NCBI RefSeq assembly: GCF_042658365.1
Contig: NZ_JBHSQC010000003.1
Source of the DNA: Carnobacterium_A antarcticum
GTDB lineage: Bacteria > Bacillota > Bacilli > Lactobacillales > Carnobacteriaceae
Strand: one strand, 5' to 3'
DNA length: 25,133 nt
Shown here: positions 14,846 through 23,365 of the stretch, piece after piece
Layout of the letters: each line of letters begins with the position of its first letter
Position numbering within the stretch: position 1 is the stretch's first letter
Position numbers and translations under genes: made by a program
Notes under the pieces: generated by a model
Seen by the model: the letters and a program-made list of their open reading frames with translations, nothing else
Databases searched by the model: none
Told to the model about the DNA's origin: nothing

Positions 14846-16741
14846 TTATACTTGAACTTTTGCGATTTTCCCTTGTTCTACGTAAACCATTAAGATTGAA
14901 ATATCTGCTGGATTCACACCGCTGACACGACTTGCTTGAGCAATCGTTTCAGGACGGATTTGAGTTAATTTCTGTTTAGCTTCAGTAGCTAACCCATTAA
15001 TAGCAAGATAATCAATATTTTCAGGGATACGTTTGTTTTCCATGCGTTTTAATTTATCTACTTTTTGATTAGCTTTTTTGATATATCCTTCATATTTCAC
15101 TTGGATTTCTATTTGCTCTTCTACATCTTTAGGAAGACTTTCGGCTAAAGGCGCAAAAGTAAGAATATCCCAATAAGATAATTCCGGACGACGTAAAAAA
15201 TCAATGGCTAAAATACCGTCTTTTAATGGAGCGATATTTTTTTCAGCTAAAAAGGCTTGGATCTCATCCGTTGGTTTTAAACGAGTCGTGCTTAAACGTT
15301 CCAATTCCTTTTCAACTTGTATTTTTTTCGTTAAACAAGTTTCATAGCGTTCTTTTGTCGCCAGACCCAGTTGGTACCCAATTTCTGTTAAACGAAAATC
15401 AGCATTGTCATGACGCAGCAATAACCGGTATTCAGCGCGAGAAGTCAATAAGCGATAAGGTTCACTTGTTCCTTTCGTTACCAAATCGTCAATCATTACA
15501 CCAATATATCCCTCACTCCGCTTCATCACAAAAGGCTCTTTGCCTTGGACTTTAAGAGCTGCATTGATACCAGCCATTAAACCTTGACCAGCCGCTTCTT
15601 CATATCCAGAAGTTCCATTCATTTGTCCAGCAGTAAAAAGATTTTCAACGGTCTTCGTTTCCAATGATGGACGCAATTGATGAGGAACAACAACATCGTA
15701 TTCGATGGCATAGCCGGTCCGCATCATTTCGGCATTCTCTAAACCAGCAATAGAATGCAGCACATCCTCTTGGACATCTTCTGGAAGCGAACTAGATAAA
15801 CCTTGGACGTAAACTTCTTCTGTGTTGCGGCCTTCAGGTTCTAAGAATAGTTGGTGTCTCGGTTTATCACTGAAGCGAACTACTTTGTCTTCAATAGAAG
15901 GACAATACCGAGCGCCTACTCCTTCAACGATTCCAGTAAACATTGGCGCACGATGCAAATTAGCTTGAATAATGCTGTGAGCTGTTTCATTGGTATAAGT
16001 CAACCAGCAAGACAATTGATCTTTCAAATAAGCACTGTCTGGTGTTTCATAGCTGAAATGGTTGGGTTTTTCATCTCCAGGTTGTTCGGCCGTCACACTA
16101 TAATCGATCGTTGAAGCTTTAATACGCGGTGGTGTACCGGTTTTAAACCGCTCTAGTTCAAATCCATGTTCCAGCAAACTTTCTGATAGTTTAATGGACG
16201 GTTGTGAGTTGTTTGGACCTGAAGAATACTTCAATTCTCCTATGATGATTTGACCACGTGAAGATGTGCCCGCTGTTAAAATAACCGCTTCTCCGCGGTA
16301 AATAGCGCCTGTATTCGTGATGATCCCTTTACAAACTCCCTCTTCAACAATCAATTCTTCAACAATCCCTTGTCTCAATAGCAAGTTTTCAGTTTTTTCA
16401 AGTGTACTTTTCATCTCATTTGCGTACATAAATTTATCCGCTTGGGCGCGTAAAGCTCTAACAGCTGGCCCTTTGCCTGTATTCAGCATCCGCATTTGGA
16501 TATAAGTTTTATCTATATTACGTCCCATTTCTCCGCCTAAAGCATCGATTTCGCGGACAACGACACCTTTAGCTGGCCCACCAATCGATGGGTTACACGG
16601 CATAAACGCAACCATATCTAAATCAATGGTAATCAATAAGGTACTGCTTCCCATTCTGGCTGCTGCTAAAGCTGCTTCCGAACCTGCGTGTCCCGCTCCA
16701 ACTACGATGACGTCGAAACTACCTGCTTCATATTGTTGCAT
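14846..16741 (-). CDS. mnmG: tRNA uridine-5-carboxymethylaminomethyl modification enzyme MnmG
   Basis: FAD- and NADH-dependent partner of MnmE (formerly GidA); together they install the carboxymethylaminomethyl group on U34 of certain tRNAs. The FAD dinucleotide fold is at the N-terminus (VVGAGHAGSEAA, about residues 13-24), and the family motifs PCNPSIGGPAKG, GYEEAAGQGLMAG and TSRAEYRLLLR are present. The start is set at ATG 16741 (631 aa), 9 bases after GAGAGG, in preference to the adjoining TTG at 16744. It follows mnmE, 200 bases away, as usual, with a long hairpin in the gap. Confidence 0.97.
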   Translation of the reverse strand: MQQYEAGSFDVIVVGAGHAGSEAALAAARMGSSTLLITIDLDMVAFMPCNPSIGGPAKGVVVREIDALGGEMGRNIDKTYIQMRMLNTGKGPAVRALRAQADKFMYANEMKSTLEKTENLLLRQGIVEELIVEEGVCKGIITNTGAIYRGEAVILTAGTSSRGQIIIGELKYSSGPNNSQPSIKLSESLLEHGFELERFKTGTPPRIKASTIDYSVTAEQPGDEKPNHFSYETPDSAYLKDQLSCWLTYTNETAHSIIQANLHRAPMFTGIVEGVGARYCPSIEDKVVRFSDKPRHQLFLEPEGRNTEEVYVQGLSSSLPEDVQEDVLHSIAGLENAEMMRTGYAIEYDVVVPHQLRPSLETKTVENLFTAGQMNGTSGYEEAAGQGLMAGINAALKVQGKEPFVMKRSEGYIGVMIDDLVTKGTSEPYRLLTSRAEYRLLLRHDNADFRLTEIGYQLGLATKERYETCLTKKIQVEKELERLSTTRLKPTDEIQAFLAEKNIAPLKDGILAIDFLRRPELSYWDILTFAPLAESLPKDVEEQIEIQVKYEGYIKKANQKVDKLKRMENKRIPENIDYLAINGLATEAKQKLTQIRPETIAQASRVSGVNPADISILMVYVEQGKIAKVQV

Positions 16742-16837
16742 CAAATCATTCCTCTCGTTTAGTCAGTCAAATTAATTACTTTCTTCTATAGTAAAGTTAA
16801 ATAATGTTCGTATCTTGTTAATTGAGCTGCGCTCTCT

Positions 16838-16916
16838 AGCTCTCCGGAAAAAAGAAGAAATGATCCTCAAGGCTTACAGCCTTTTGCGGGAACTTTTCTA
16901 TTTTTCTGTCAGAGCT
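16838..16916. repeat. Long imperfect hairpin between mnmE and mnmG
   Basis: AGCTCT (16838-16843) and AGAGCT (16911-16916) bound a nested structure: CGGAAAAA pairs with TTTTTCTG, AGAA with TTCT, and the tip is AAGGCT-TAC-AGCCTT. It is about 79 bp long with internal loops and no following T-run, so it is more likely a processing or stability element than a terminator. No convincing mnmG promoter was found between it and mnmG. Confidence 0.55.
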
Positions 16917-16941
16917 GAACAGAACGCTCCGCATATTATCT

Positions 16942-18330
16942 TTATTTTCCTAAACAGAATTGGCTGAAAAGTTGGTTGAGCAGTTCATCTTGAACGCTGT
17001 CTCCTGTAATTTCGCCCAACAGATCCCAGCAACGGGTCATGTCCATTTGCACAAGATCTACCGGCAGTCCTGCCTCAATGCCTGTGATCACATCATCCAG
17101 TGCCGATTCAGCGTCATTCAGCAAAGCAATATGGCGGACGTTTGATACATAAGTGGCATCCCGTTCTCCTGTGTTGCCGGCAAAGAATAAAGCTGCTATT
17201 TTTTCTTCTAAGAGATCGATTCCCGATTTCGTCAAAATCGATGTTTTAACAATAGAATCGGAATCGACCAACGTTTCTAATTTGTTCAAATCTAATTGAT
17301 TCGGTAAATCAACTTTATTTAAAATAACGATACGGTGGTTTTGGTTCGTCGCTTCAATCAATAAAAGGTCTTCTTCAGATAATGGCTCATTTTGATTGAA
17401 AACCAGCAACACTAAATCGGCTTCTTTCAACGCTTGTCGGCTGCGTTCGACTCCAATGCGTTCGACAATGTCTTCTGTTTCACGAATGCCGGCTGTATCA
17501 ACCAGTTTTAACGGAACTCCTCTGACATTGACGTATTCTTCAATCACATCACGTGTCGTTCCGGCAATTTCCGTGACGATGGCTTTTTCTTCTTGTAAAA
17601 GAAAGTTCAATAAACTAGATTTTCCGACATTAGGGCGTCCGATAATGGCTGTCGCCAGTCCTTCTCGTAGGATTTTCCCTTGGCTAGCTGTTTGCAATAA
17701 CTGCTGGATATGCGCTTTTACTTGAGTTGCTTTTTCAACTAGTAATTGAGACGTCAGCGTTTCGACATCATCGTATTCAGGATAGTCAATGTTCACTTCT
17801 ACTTGTGCCAATGTATCTAGGATATCTGAACGCAGACTCCGGATCAGGCTAGATAAGTTGCCATCCAGTTGCTGTAAAGCAACGTGCATCGCTTTATCTG
17901 TTTTTGCCCGGATCAAATCCATCACAGCTTCAGCTTGTGATAAATCAATTCGTCCATTTAAAAAAGCACGTTTGGTAAATTCTCCAGGTTCAGCTAGACG
18001 AGCACCCTGCTGCAAAACAACTTGCAGTACTTGGTTAACAGAAGTAATGCCGCCATGACAGTTGATTTCAATAATGTCTTCACGTGTAAAAGTTTTAGGA
18101 GCCAGCATGACTGAAATCATCACTTCATCCACCACTTCATTCGTCTTTGGATTTTGGATATGACCATAATGAATCGTATGGCTTTTTTGTTCGGCTAAAA
18201 CTTTTGCTCCTGAACGATAAACACGATCAGCAACTTCTACTGCATTTTCTCCACTTAAACGGACAATACCGATAGCACCCTCACCAGGAGGCGTTGAAAT
18301 GGCTGCGATTGTTTCAAATTCTAATGACAA
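16942..18330 (-). CDS. mnmE: tRNA modification GTPase MnmE
   Basis: Potassium-activated GTPase that works with MnmG in modifying U34 of tRNA. An N-terminal tetrahydrofolate-binding domain (~1-120, TPPGEGAIGIVRLSG) is followed by a helical domain into which the G domain is inserted. The P-loop is GRPNVGKSS (231-239), G2 lies in AGTTRD, G3 is DTAG (278-281) and G4 is NKVD (338-341). The C-terminal CLGK box with Cys459 is intact. The length, 462 aa, is normal. The start codon is TTG; AAGGAG at 18340-18345, nine bases upstream, supports it, while a second AAGGAG (18332-18337) is too close. A promoter and a terminator-like hairpin precede the gene. Confidence 0.97.
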   Translation of the reverse strand: MSLEFETIAAISTPPGEGAIGIVRLSGENAVEVADRVYRSGAKVLAEQKSHTIHYGHIQNPKTNEVVDEVMISVMLAPKTFTREDIIEINCHGGITSVNQVLQVVLQQGARLAEPGEFTKRAFLNGRIDLSQAEAVMDLIRAKTDKAMHVALQQLDGNLSSLIRSLRSDILDTLAQVEVNIDYPEYDDVETLTSQLLVEKATQVKAHIQQLLQTASQGKILREGLATAIIGRPNVGKSSLLNFLLQEEKAIVTEIAGTTRDVIEEYVNVRGVPLKLVDTAGIRETEDIVERIGVERSRQALKEADLVLLVFNQNEPLSEEDLLLIEATNQNHRIVILNKVDLPNQLDLNKLETLVDSDSIVKTSILTKSGIDLLEEKIAALFFAGNTGERDATYVSNVRHIALLNDAESALDDVITGIEAGLPVDLVQMDMTRCWDLLGEITGDSVQDELLNQLFSQFCLGK

Positions 18331-18363
18331 ACTCCTTCACTCCTTATTAATTTTTTGCACGAA

Positions 18364-18418
18364 AAAAGTGCCCACTCCACCCCTTTGCTTTTGACAAATG
18401 GAATGGATAAAGCACTTT
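18364..18418 (-). terminator. Terminator-like hairpin in the mnmE leader
   Basis: On the minus strand AAAGTGC, a 5-base bulge and CCATTCCA pair with TGGAGTGG and GCACTTT, and the stem runs straight into TTTTTT. All 15 base pairs are good. It lies between the likely mnmE promoter (18487-18515) and the mnmE ribosome site with no gene in between, so it must be either a leaky attenuator of mnmE or the end of a ~110-nt small RNA. Confidence 0.8.
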
Positions 18419-18486
18419 GACTACTTTTATCATTCAGATAAGTTTAATTTTATGGTTTAGTTTCTATTTCTTGTTGCTCCGTTAAG

Positions 18487-18515
18487 ACTATACAAGTTCT
18501 CTAACTATTTGTCAA
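18487..18515 (-). promoter_or_regulatory. Promoter upstream of mnmE
   Basis: On the minus strand TTGACA (18510-18515) and TATAGT (18487-18492) are separated by 17 bases. The start of RNA would be near 18480, giving a ~150-nt leader before mnmE. Confidence 0.8.
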
Positions 18516-19193
18516 TAATTTCGGTTCACTTTTTTTAGCAAGTTAAGAATAAGTTCTATCTATTGAAAAAACTCTTCATTAGTTTAATCGTTTAAAAAAT
18601 GAGATAAACTGCTTGGTGGCTTTTTTATATAGAAAAAGTTCGTTTCAAGGCTAGCAGAAAACTAAAGTCTTCCTATAGAAGATGCGCAAACGATCTTGCT
18701 CTTTTGCTTTTTCCCATTTTAAAACAAAAAACAACTCCTTATTACATTACAATGCTTTAGTTAAAAACCTAAAAACATTGTTATTTAAACCTAAACAGCC
18801 TCTCTTTTTTCGATTGTCCTCCTTTTTTTTATAAAAAATCGAGTGATTTTTGATTTTTCAGTGAAAATCAGAACCTTAGTTTACGAATAATGCATTAACA
18901 TATCGAACAGATTACAAAGAAAGCCCTATCTTACAAAAAATGCCGATTTGTCGTTTTTTCGACAAAAAAAGGCCCAAATAATACAAACAGGATAAGAAAG
19001 CATAACGATTAGCGTAATGCCTTTATTTTTTCAATATTCGTGGTAGGATAGCAAATGTTGAAGGAACGAGTCCTTCAGAGACCTTTAGTCGTATAACATA
19101 CAATTGAATATGTCGTCCGAAACTACAGTCATATGCTCTTAACGAAATATAGTCAATAAAACTATTAGGAAATAAAAAGGAGAGTAAAAATTA
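18516..19193. other. AT-rich gene-free region before the LysM-3D gene
   Basis: No ORF of more than chance quality is visible on either strand. Small hairpins occur: GATTTTTCAGTGAAAATC near 18857, TTTGTCG/CGACAAA near 18945-18967 inside GCC/GGC, GCATAACG/CGTAATGC (19000-19020) followed by CTTTATTTTTT, which resembles a plus-strand terminator, and TGAAGGA/TCCTTCA (19059-19077). No confident promoter for the downstream gene was identified. In related chromosomes yidC, jag, rnpA and rpmH often lie beside mnmE; none is here. Confidence 0.6.
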
Positions 19194-20036
19194 ATGTCTA
19201 ACTTTAAATCAAAATTATTTATCGCAGGTGCTACTTTAGCTTTAACAGGAGTCGTAGCTGTTTCAAACCCAACCCAAGCCTCAGCAGCAGAATTTGAAGC
19301 TACTACTTGGGAAGCTCGTTCAGTAGATGATATTAAACAAGATATCCAAAATAACGAAGATGGCAGCACAGAATACACTATCCAATGGGGAGATACATTA
19401 TCTTCTGTAGCAGCTGCTACAGACAATTCCCTTAATGCATTAGTCGATATCAATGATATCAATAACGCTAATACAATCTATAGCGGCAACACGATTCATT
19501 TATCAGCTGATCATTCAACCGTGACCATTGAAAATGAAGATGAAGTTGTGAGCTACGATGTGAGCCAACCTGAAGAAGCGGTTGAAGTAGAAGCTCCACA
19601 AGAAGAAACACAAGCGCCAGTAGAAGAAGCGCAAGCTCCAGCAGAGGAAACAACTCTAGCACCCGTTGAAGAAAAAACGGAAGAACCAGCTGCAGCCCCT
19701 GTTGAAGAACAACCAGCAGAAACACAAACAGCTGAACCAGCAGCACAATCTGGCCAAACAGTCTCCGTTGAAGCTACTGCTTATTCAACTAACCAACCTG
19801 AATTAAGCGACACAACAGCTACAGGAATCAATTTAAATGAAAATCCTAATGTTATTGCTGTAGACCCAAGTGTTATTCCTTTAGGATCAACGATTACTGT
19901 CCCAGGATACGGTACATTTATTGCTGGCGATACAGGTAGTGCTATTCAAGGAAACCGCATCGACATTCACATGACTGACTTAAACCAAGCAATGAACTTT
20001 GGCAGACAAACATTGAATGTACAAGTTTCAAACTAA
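19194..20036 (+). CDS. Secreted LysM and 3D-domain cell wall protein
   Basis: Exported protein likely to bind and cut peptidoglycan. Residues 1 to ~32 form a Sec signal peptide ending in ASAA. One LysM domain covers 60-103 (YTIQWGDTLSSVA to NTIHL). Residues 125-187 are a low-complexity Pro/Glu/Ala linker with imperfect APVEE repeats. The C-terminal 3D domain (191-278) has the three aspartates Asp224, Asp246 and Asp257 expected for the MltA-like lytic transglycosylase fold. The organisation is like YocH and related WalKR-regulated proteins, but I could not find a WalR box upstream. The ATG has an AAAGGAG site. Substrate cleavage is inferred from the domain. Confidence 0.9.
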   Translation: MSNFKSKLFIAGATLALTGVVAVSNPTQASAAEFEATTWEARSVDDIKQDIQNNEDGSTEYTIQWGDTLSSVAAATDNSLNALVDINDINNANTIYSGNTIHLSADHSTVTIENEDEVVSYDVSQPEEAVEVEAPQEETQAPVEEAQAPAEETTLAPVEEKTEEPAAAPVEEQPAETQTAEPAAQSGQTVSVEATAYSTNQPELSDTTATGINLNENPNVIAVDPSVIPLGSTITVPGYGTFIAGDTGSAIQGNRIDIHMTDLNQAMNFGRQTLNVQVSN

Positions 20037-20078
20037 TTTGTAACAAAACGGCTTGAAACTGCAAAAACAGATATAAAC

Positions 20079-20121
20079 AACCCCCAATGATGTCCAGTAT
20101 ACATCTTGGGGGTATTTTTTT
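20079..20121 (+). terminator. Terminator after the LysM-3D gene
   Basis: ACCCCCAATGATGT and ACATCTTGGGGGT pair around a short loop, with one small bulge, and are followed by ATTTTTTT. Confidence 0.9.
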
Positions 20122-20317
20122 GCCTTTTTTTAGAATTAGAATAAAATAAAATCGGTTCACTGCAAGCAATTACCTCAAATCTAAACGGTCTTTCTTTCAC
20201 AGTTTTCATTAAGCAAACCATACTGCAGTTGTTCCTAAAGAAATGATTAAGATTCGTTTTTTCCTTTGCCGAATGTGCTAAACTATAAGGGAAATAAAGA
20301 AATGCGAGGCAACTTAC

Positions 20318-21046
20318 ATGAACAAATTCACTGAGATTTATTTAACGATTGAAGCGGCTATTTTGAATCAGGTTTATTCAGCGGGAGACCTCTTGCCGAG
20401 TGAAAACGAACTAGCAAAAAAATACGCAGTGTCCCGCGAAACCATTCGGAAAGCCTTATCTTTATTATTGGAAAATGGGTACATTCAAAAAAAACAAGGC
20501 AAAGGATCGATTGTTTTGGATGTGAAACGCTTTGACTTTCCCGTTTCTGGCTTGACGAGCTACAAAGAATTGCAAACGGCTCAACACATCAACAGCCAAA
20601 CGATCGTTACAAAAAATATCCATACTCCATTGCCAGATGCTTTGGCCAAACATTTGAAACTGCCAGAAGGAACGCCAGCTATTTATGTTGAAAGACAACG
20701 GCAAGTGAATGGAGAAGTGGTGATTTTAGACAAAGATTACCTTTTAGCTTCGGTCATTTCAGACATGCCTGATGCTGCTGCTCATGATTCTCTCTACACC
20801 TATATTGAGCAAACTTTAGGATTAGTGATCGGCTATGCTCAAAAAGAAATCACTGTTGAACCAGCTACCGCCGAGGATCACCTTTTAATGGATCTGCATG
20901 ATGAGGATACGCATGTCGTAGTGGTCCGAAGCGATGTTTATTTGGAAGACACAACACTCTTCCAGTATACCGAATCCCGTCACCGCTTAGATCGATTCCG
21001 CTTCGTTGAATTTGCCCGACGCAGAAACCCAAGCGAAACTCTTTAA
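20318..21046 (+). CDS. treR: Trehalose operon repressor TreR (GntR/UTRA family)
   Basis: Transcription factor expected to repress treBC and to be released by trehalose-6-phosphate. The N-terminal GntR winged helix (5-68) contains LPSENELAKKYAVSRETIRKAL-type sequence with the closing KQGKGSIV wing. The UTRA effector domain spans about 90-235. The length, 242 aa, fits TreR of Bacilli. The start ATG has a GAGG site. It converges on treC, and a perfect palindrome of the TreR type lies before treB. No such operator was seen before treR, so it does not appear to be autoregulated. Promoter assignment is weak (TATAAG at 20284). Confidence 0.92.
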   Translation: MNKFTEIYLTIEAAILNQVYSAGDLLPSENELAKKYAVSRETIRKALSLLLENGYIQKKQGKGSIVLDVKRFDFPVSGLTSYKELQTAQHINSQTIVTKNIHTPLPDALAKHLKLPEGTPAIYVERQRQVNGEVVILDKDYLLASVISDMPDAAAHDSLYTYIEQTLGLVIGYAQKEITVEPATAEDHLLMDLHDEDTHVVVVRSDVYLEDTTLFQYTESRHRLDRFRFVEFARRRNPSETL

Positions 21047-21084
21047 ATAAAGGAATCAAAATAATAGCCTTATCCTATACAAAT

Positions 21085-21131
21085 AAAAAAAACTGTAGAG
21101 TGCATGATGAATTGCGCCCTACAGTTTTTTT
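21085..21131. terminator. Terminator after treR
   Basis: AAAAAACTGTAG (21087-21098) and CTACAGTTTTTT (21119-21130) pair over 12 bases, with an inner GTGCA/TGCGC stem, and a T-run follows on the plus strand. Confidence 0.9.
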
Positions 21132-21337
21132 ATGATTGCGATTTGATGAGTAGACCAACTACTCTACTTACTTATTCTGTGATCTTACTACAAACCTGTT
21201 AGACGATTCGTCGTGCATAGTACAGCTATTTTGAAAGAATTTTTCTATTTGATTTCTCTTATTCATATAATTTGTACTGTGTTCTTATGTACCGTATGGA
21301 TAGAATTTTTTCATCCTTATCATATCGCCTTCAAAAT

Positions 21338-21496
21338 GGGTTTGCATACCTTATGTCGCGTTTTATTATACAGTTAAGGTACGCATCTGGATTTTGCGTG
21401 CCTCAAGTCGGGGCTTATTGTCCAGTTAAGGTACGTATCCGGGTTTTGCGTGCCTTAAGTCGAATCTTAGCGTACAGTTAAGGCACACACATATCC
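21338..21496. repeat. Three tandem ~52-bp hairpin repeats
   Basis: Three head-to-tail copies start at 21338, 21389 and 21441. Each reads GGRTTTTGCGTGCCTTAAGTCG, then about 12 variable bases, then CAGTTAAGGTACGYAT. In every copy the TGCGTGCCTTAA arm pairs with the TTAAGGTACGCA arm (11-12 bp). Over the first 40 bases after CAG, the two full registers differ at four places only, all transitions, most of which keep pairing. The arms can also pair with the neighbouring copy. It lies in the convergent treR-treC gap, so it is not between a promoter and a gene. Confidence 0.8.
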
Positions 21497-21603
21497 ATTT
21501 GAAGCTTCTGGAGACTACCAAGGCTCCAGGAGGTTCTATGACTTTCCACAAGAAAATACGTGAATTCCAGAGGAAATTACATGCCTTACGAGCCCACCAA
21601 CAC
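21497..21603. repeat. Diverged partial copy (B) of the mnmG-side repeat
   Basis: The stretches 21497-21513 and 21519-21603 align with 14691-14707 and 14741-14824. The shared segments include ATTTGAA-TTCTGGAG, CTTTC-ACAAG, AATTCC and ACGAG; by eye about three quarters of bases agree. About 30 bases of the left arm of copy A are missing, so copy B cannot form the long hairpin, though CTGGAG/CTCCAG gives a small one. It directly abuts the tandem hairpin array. Confidence 0.7.
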
Positions 21604-21619
21604 TATTTTATAGTTAAAT

Positions 21620-21661
21620 AAAAAAGCTTTAAATCAAAGTTTTTAAACTTCGATTTAAAGC
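21620..21661 (-). terminator. Terminator after treC
   Basis: On the minus strand GCTTTAAATC (21652-21661) pairs with GATTTAAAGC (21626-21635), with further AAGT/ACTT pairing inside, and TTTTTT follows. Confidence 0.9.
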
Positions 21662-21686
21662 TCTTTCTCTTTTTGTGATCTTTTAT

Positions 21687-23342
21687 TTACGCTTCAAAAT
21701 AAAAAGCGATCGTTTCGTAAGGTTCCAGTGTCAACATCTCGGTCAATTCTCGTTTCTCACCGTTGCCGATCAAATAGCGGCATTTGCGATTTAAGAATTC
21801 TTCCGGGATCTCAACACTTACTGGTTCAGCATAAAAATGATTTAATACCAACAATTGTTCTCCTTGGTATTCTCTGACATAACCATAAACACTTGGATGA
21901 TCCATCAAGATTCCTCGATAACTGCCTTCAGAGATAATTTTCATCTCTTTCCGCAAACGAATCAACTGTTTATAATAGTTTAAAATCGAGCCGGTTGCTT
22001 GTTCTTGCTCCACATTGATACTATGGAAATTCTCAGCTACTTTCAACCATGGTTTACCAGTTGTAAACCCTGCATGCAAGTCATTGTTCCACTGCATAGG
22101 CGTTCGGCTGTTGTCACGAGATTTCACTTTAATGATCTCCATTGCTTCTTCATGCGACAACCCTTTTCCCACCAATTCAGCATAAGCATTATATGTTTCT
22201 ATATCAACATAATCCTCTAACTCTTCGAAACCAGGATCGGTCATCCCGATCTCTTCGCCTTGGTAAATATAAGGCGTTCCACGCAGCAAATGCATCGTTT
22301 GCGCTTGTAAGGTAGCTGAAGCTTCAAAGTGGTTAACAGGGTCTCCAAAACGGCTGATGCCCCGCGGTTGGTCATGGTTGTTCCAAAACAATGCGTTCCA
22401 TCCATTGCCTTCCGACATGCCGACTTGCCATTCATCTAACAACTGTTTCAATTTCATAAAGTCAAACGGCATCAAACTCCATTTTTCTCCATTCAAGTAA
22501 TCAACTTTTAAATGATGAAAACTAAAAACCATCGATAATTCTTCGTTTTCAGGATTTGAATAAGCTACACCATTTTCTACAGTCGTTGAAGACATTTCTC
22601 CAACAGTCATTGAGTCTTTTACATGTCCAAATGTTTTTTGGTTCAACTCATGGATAAACTCGTGAGCAATCGGCCGGTCGGTATACAATGATTTGCCTAC
22701 GTTGTCTTCCGCATCAACCAACACTTCCTCTTTTCCAATCACATTGATAACATCAAATCGGAATCCGGTCACGCCTTTTTCCAGCCAAAAATTAACCACT
22801 TCATATAATTCTTTACGAACTTCCGGGTTGCGCCAGTTTAAATCAGCTTGAGTAACGTCATAAAGATGCAAGTAGCACTTTCCGGTATCTCCAAATGGTG
22901 CCCAAGCCGGGCCGCCGAACTTGGAAACCCAGTTGGTCGGATAAGAACCATCAGCTTTGGGCTCTCTTAAAATATAATAATCTTGGTACTTCTTATCGCC
23001 GGCTAATGCTTTTTGAAACCACTCATGCTCAATGGATGTGTGGTTCAGAACCATATCCAGCATAATTTCCATTTGGTGCTTTTTAGCTTCTGAAACGAGC
23101 ACTTCAAAGTCTTCCATCGTTCCAAATAAAGGATCAATTTCAGTATAATTGGAAATATCATACCCATTATCTTTTTGCGGTGATGAAAAGAAAGGGTTCA
23201 GCCAGAGCATATCCACATCCAAACTAGCCAAATAAGGGATTTTTTCAATAATTCCCTTTAAATCTCCAACTCCATCTCCATCTGAATCCTTAAAAGACTT
23301 CGGATAAATTTGATAAACGACTTTTTCGTGAAACGTACTCAA
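21687..23342 (-). CDS. treC: Trehalose-6-phosphate hydrolase TreC (TreA), GH13
   Basis: Cytoplasmic GH13 enzyme that splits imported trehalose-6-phosphate into glucose and glucose-6-phosphate. The barrel begins VVYQIYPKSFKDSDGDGVGD (8-27). The catalytic triad is Asp197 in GFRFDVIN, Glu249 in TVGEMSS and Asp324 in NNHDQPR; DMVLNHTS (96-103) is the conserved region I. The length, 551 aa, is typical. Close relatives (oligo-1,6-glucosidases) share these motifs; the treB and treR neighbours decide the assignment. The start codon is TTG with TAGGAA upstream, 23 bases after treB, so the two are one operon. Confidence 0.94.
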   Translation of the reverse strand: MSTFHEKVVYQIYPKSFKDSDGDGVGDLKGIIEKIPYLASLDVDMLWLNPFFSSPQKDNGYDISNYTEIDPLFGTMEDFEVLVSEAKKHQMEIMLDMVLNHTSIEHEWFQKALAGDKKYQDYYILREPKADGSYPTNWVSKFGGPAWAPFGDTGKCYLHLYDVTQADLNWRNPEVRKELYEVVNFWLEKGVTGFRFDVINVIGKEEVLVDAEDNVGKSLYTDRPIAHEFIHELNQKTFGHVKDSMTVGEMSSTTVENGVAYSNPENEELSMVFSFHHLKVDYLNGEKWSLMPFDFMKLKQLLDEWQVGMSEGNGWNALFWNNHDQPRGISRFGDPVNHFEASATLQAQTMHLLRGTPYIYQGEEIGMTDPGFEELEDYVDIETYNAYAELVGKGLSHEEAMEIIKVKSRDNSRTPMQWNNDLHAGFTTGKPWLKVAENFHSINVEQEQATGSILNYYKQLIRLRKEMKIISEGSYRGILMDHPSVYGYVREYQGEQLLVLNHFYAEPVSVEIPEEFLNRKCRYLIGNGEKRELTEMLTLEPYETIAFYFEA

Positions 23343-23365
23343 TGTTATTCCTACTTTCTAAAAAA

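Noticed and set aside
18066..18081. Second parS-like CACGTG palindrome inside mnmE
   Set aside because: Only 11 of 16 consensus matches; similar to chance CACGTG hits at 16253 and 4867.
19000..19150. WalR box before the LysM-3D gene
   Set aside because: No TGTWAH-N5-TGTWAH direct repeat on either strand with correct spacing.
21338..21496. CRISPR array
   Set aside because: The repeat unit itself is 52 bp with palindromic arms, only three copies, spacers of ~12 bases and no cas genes.
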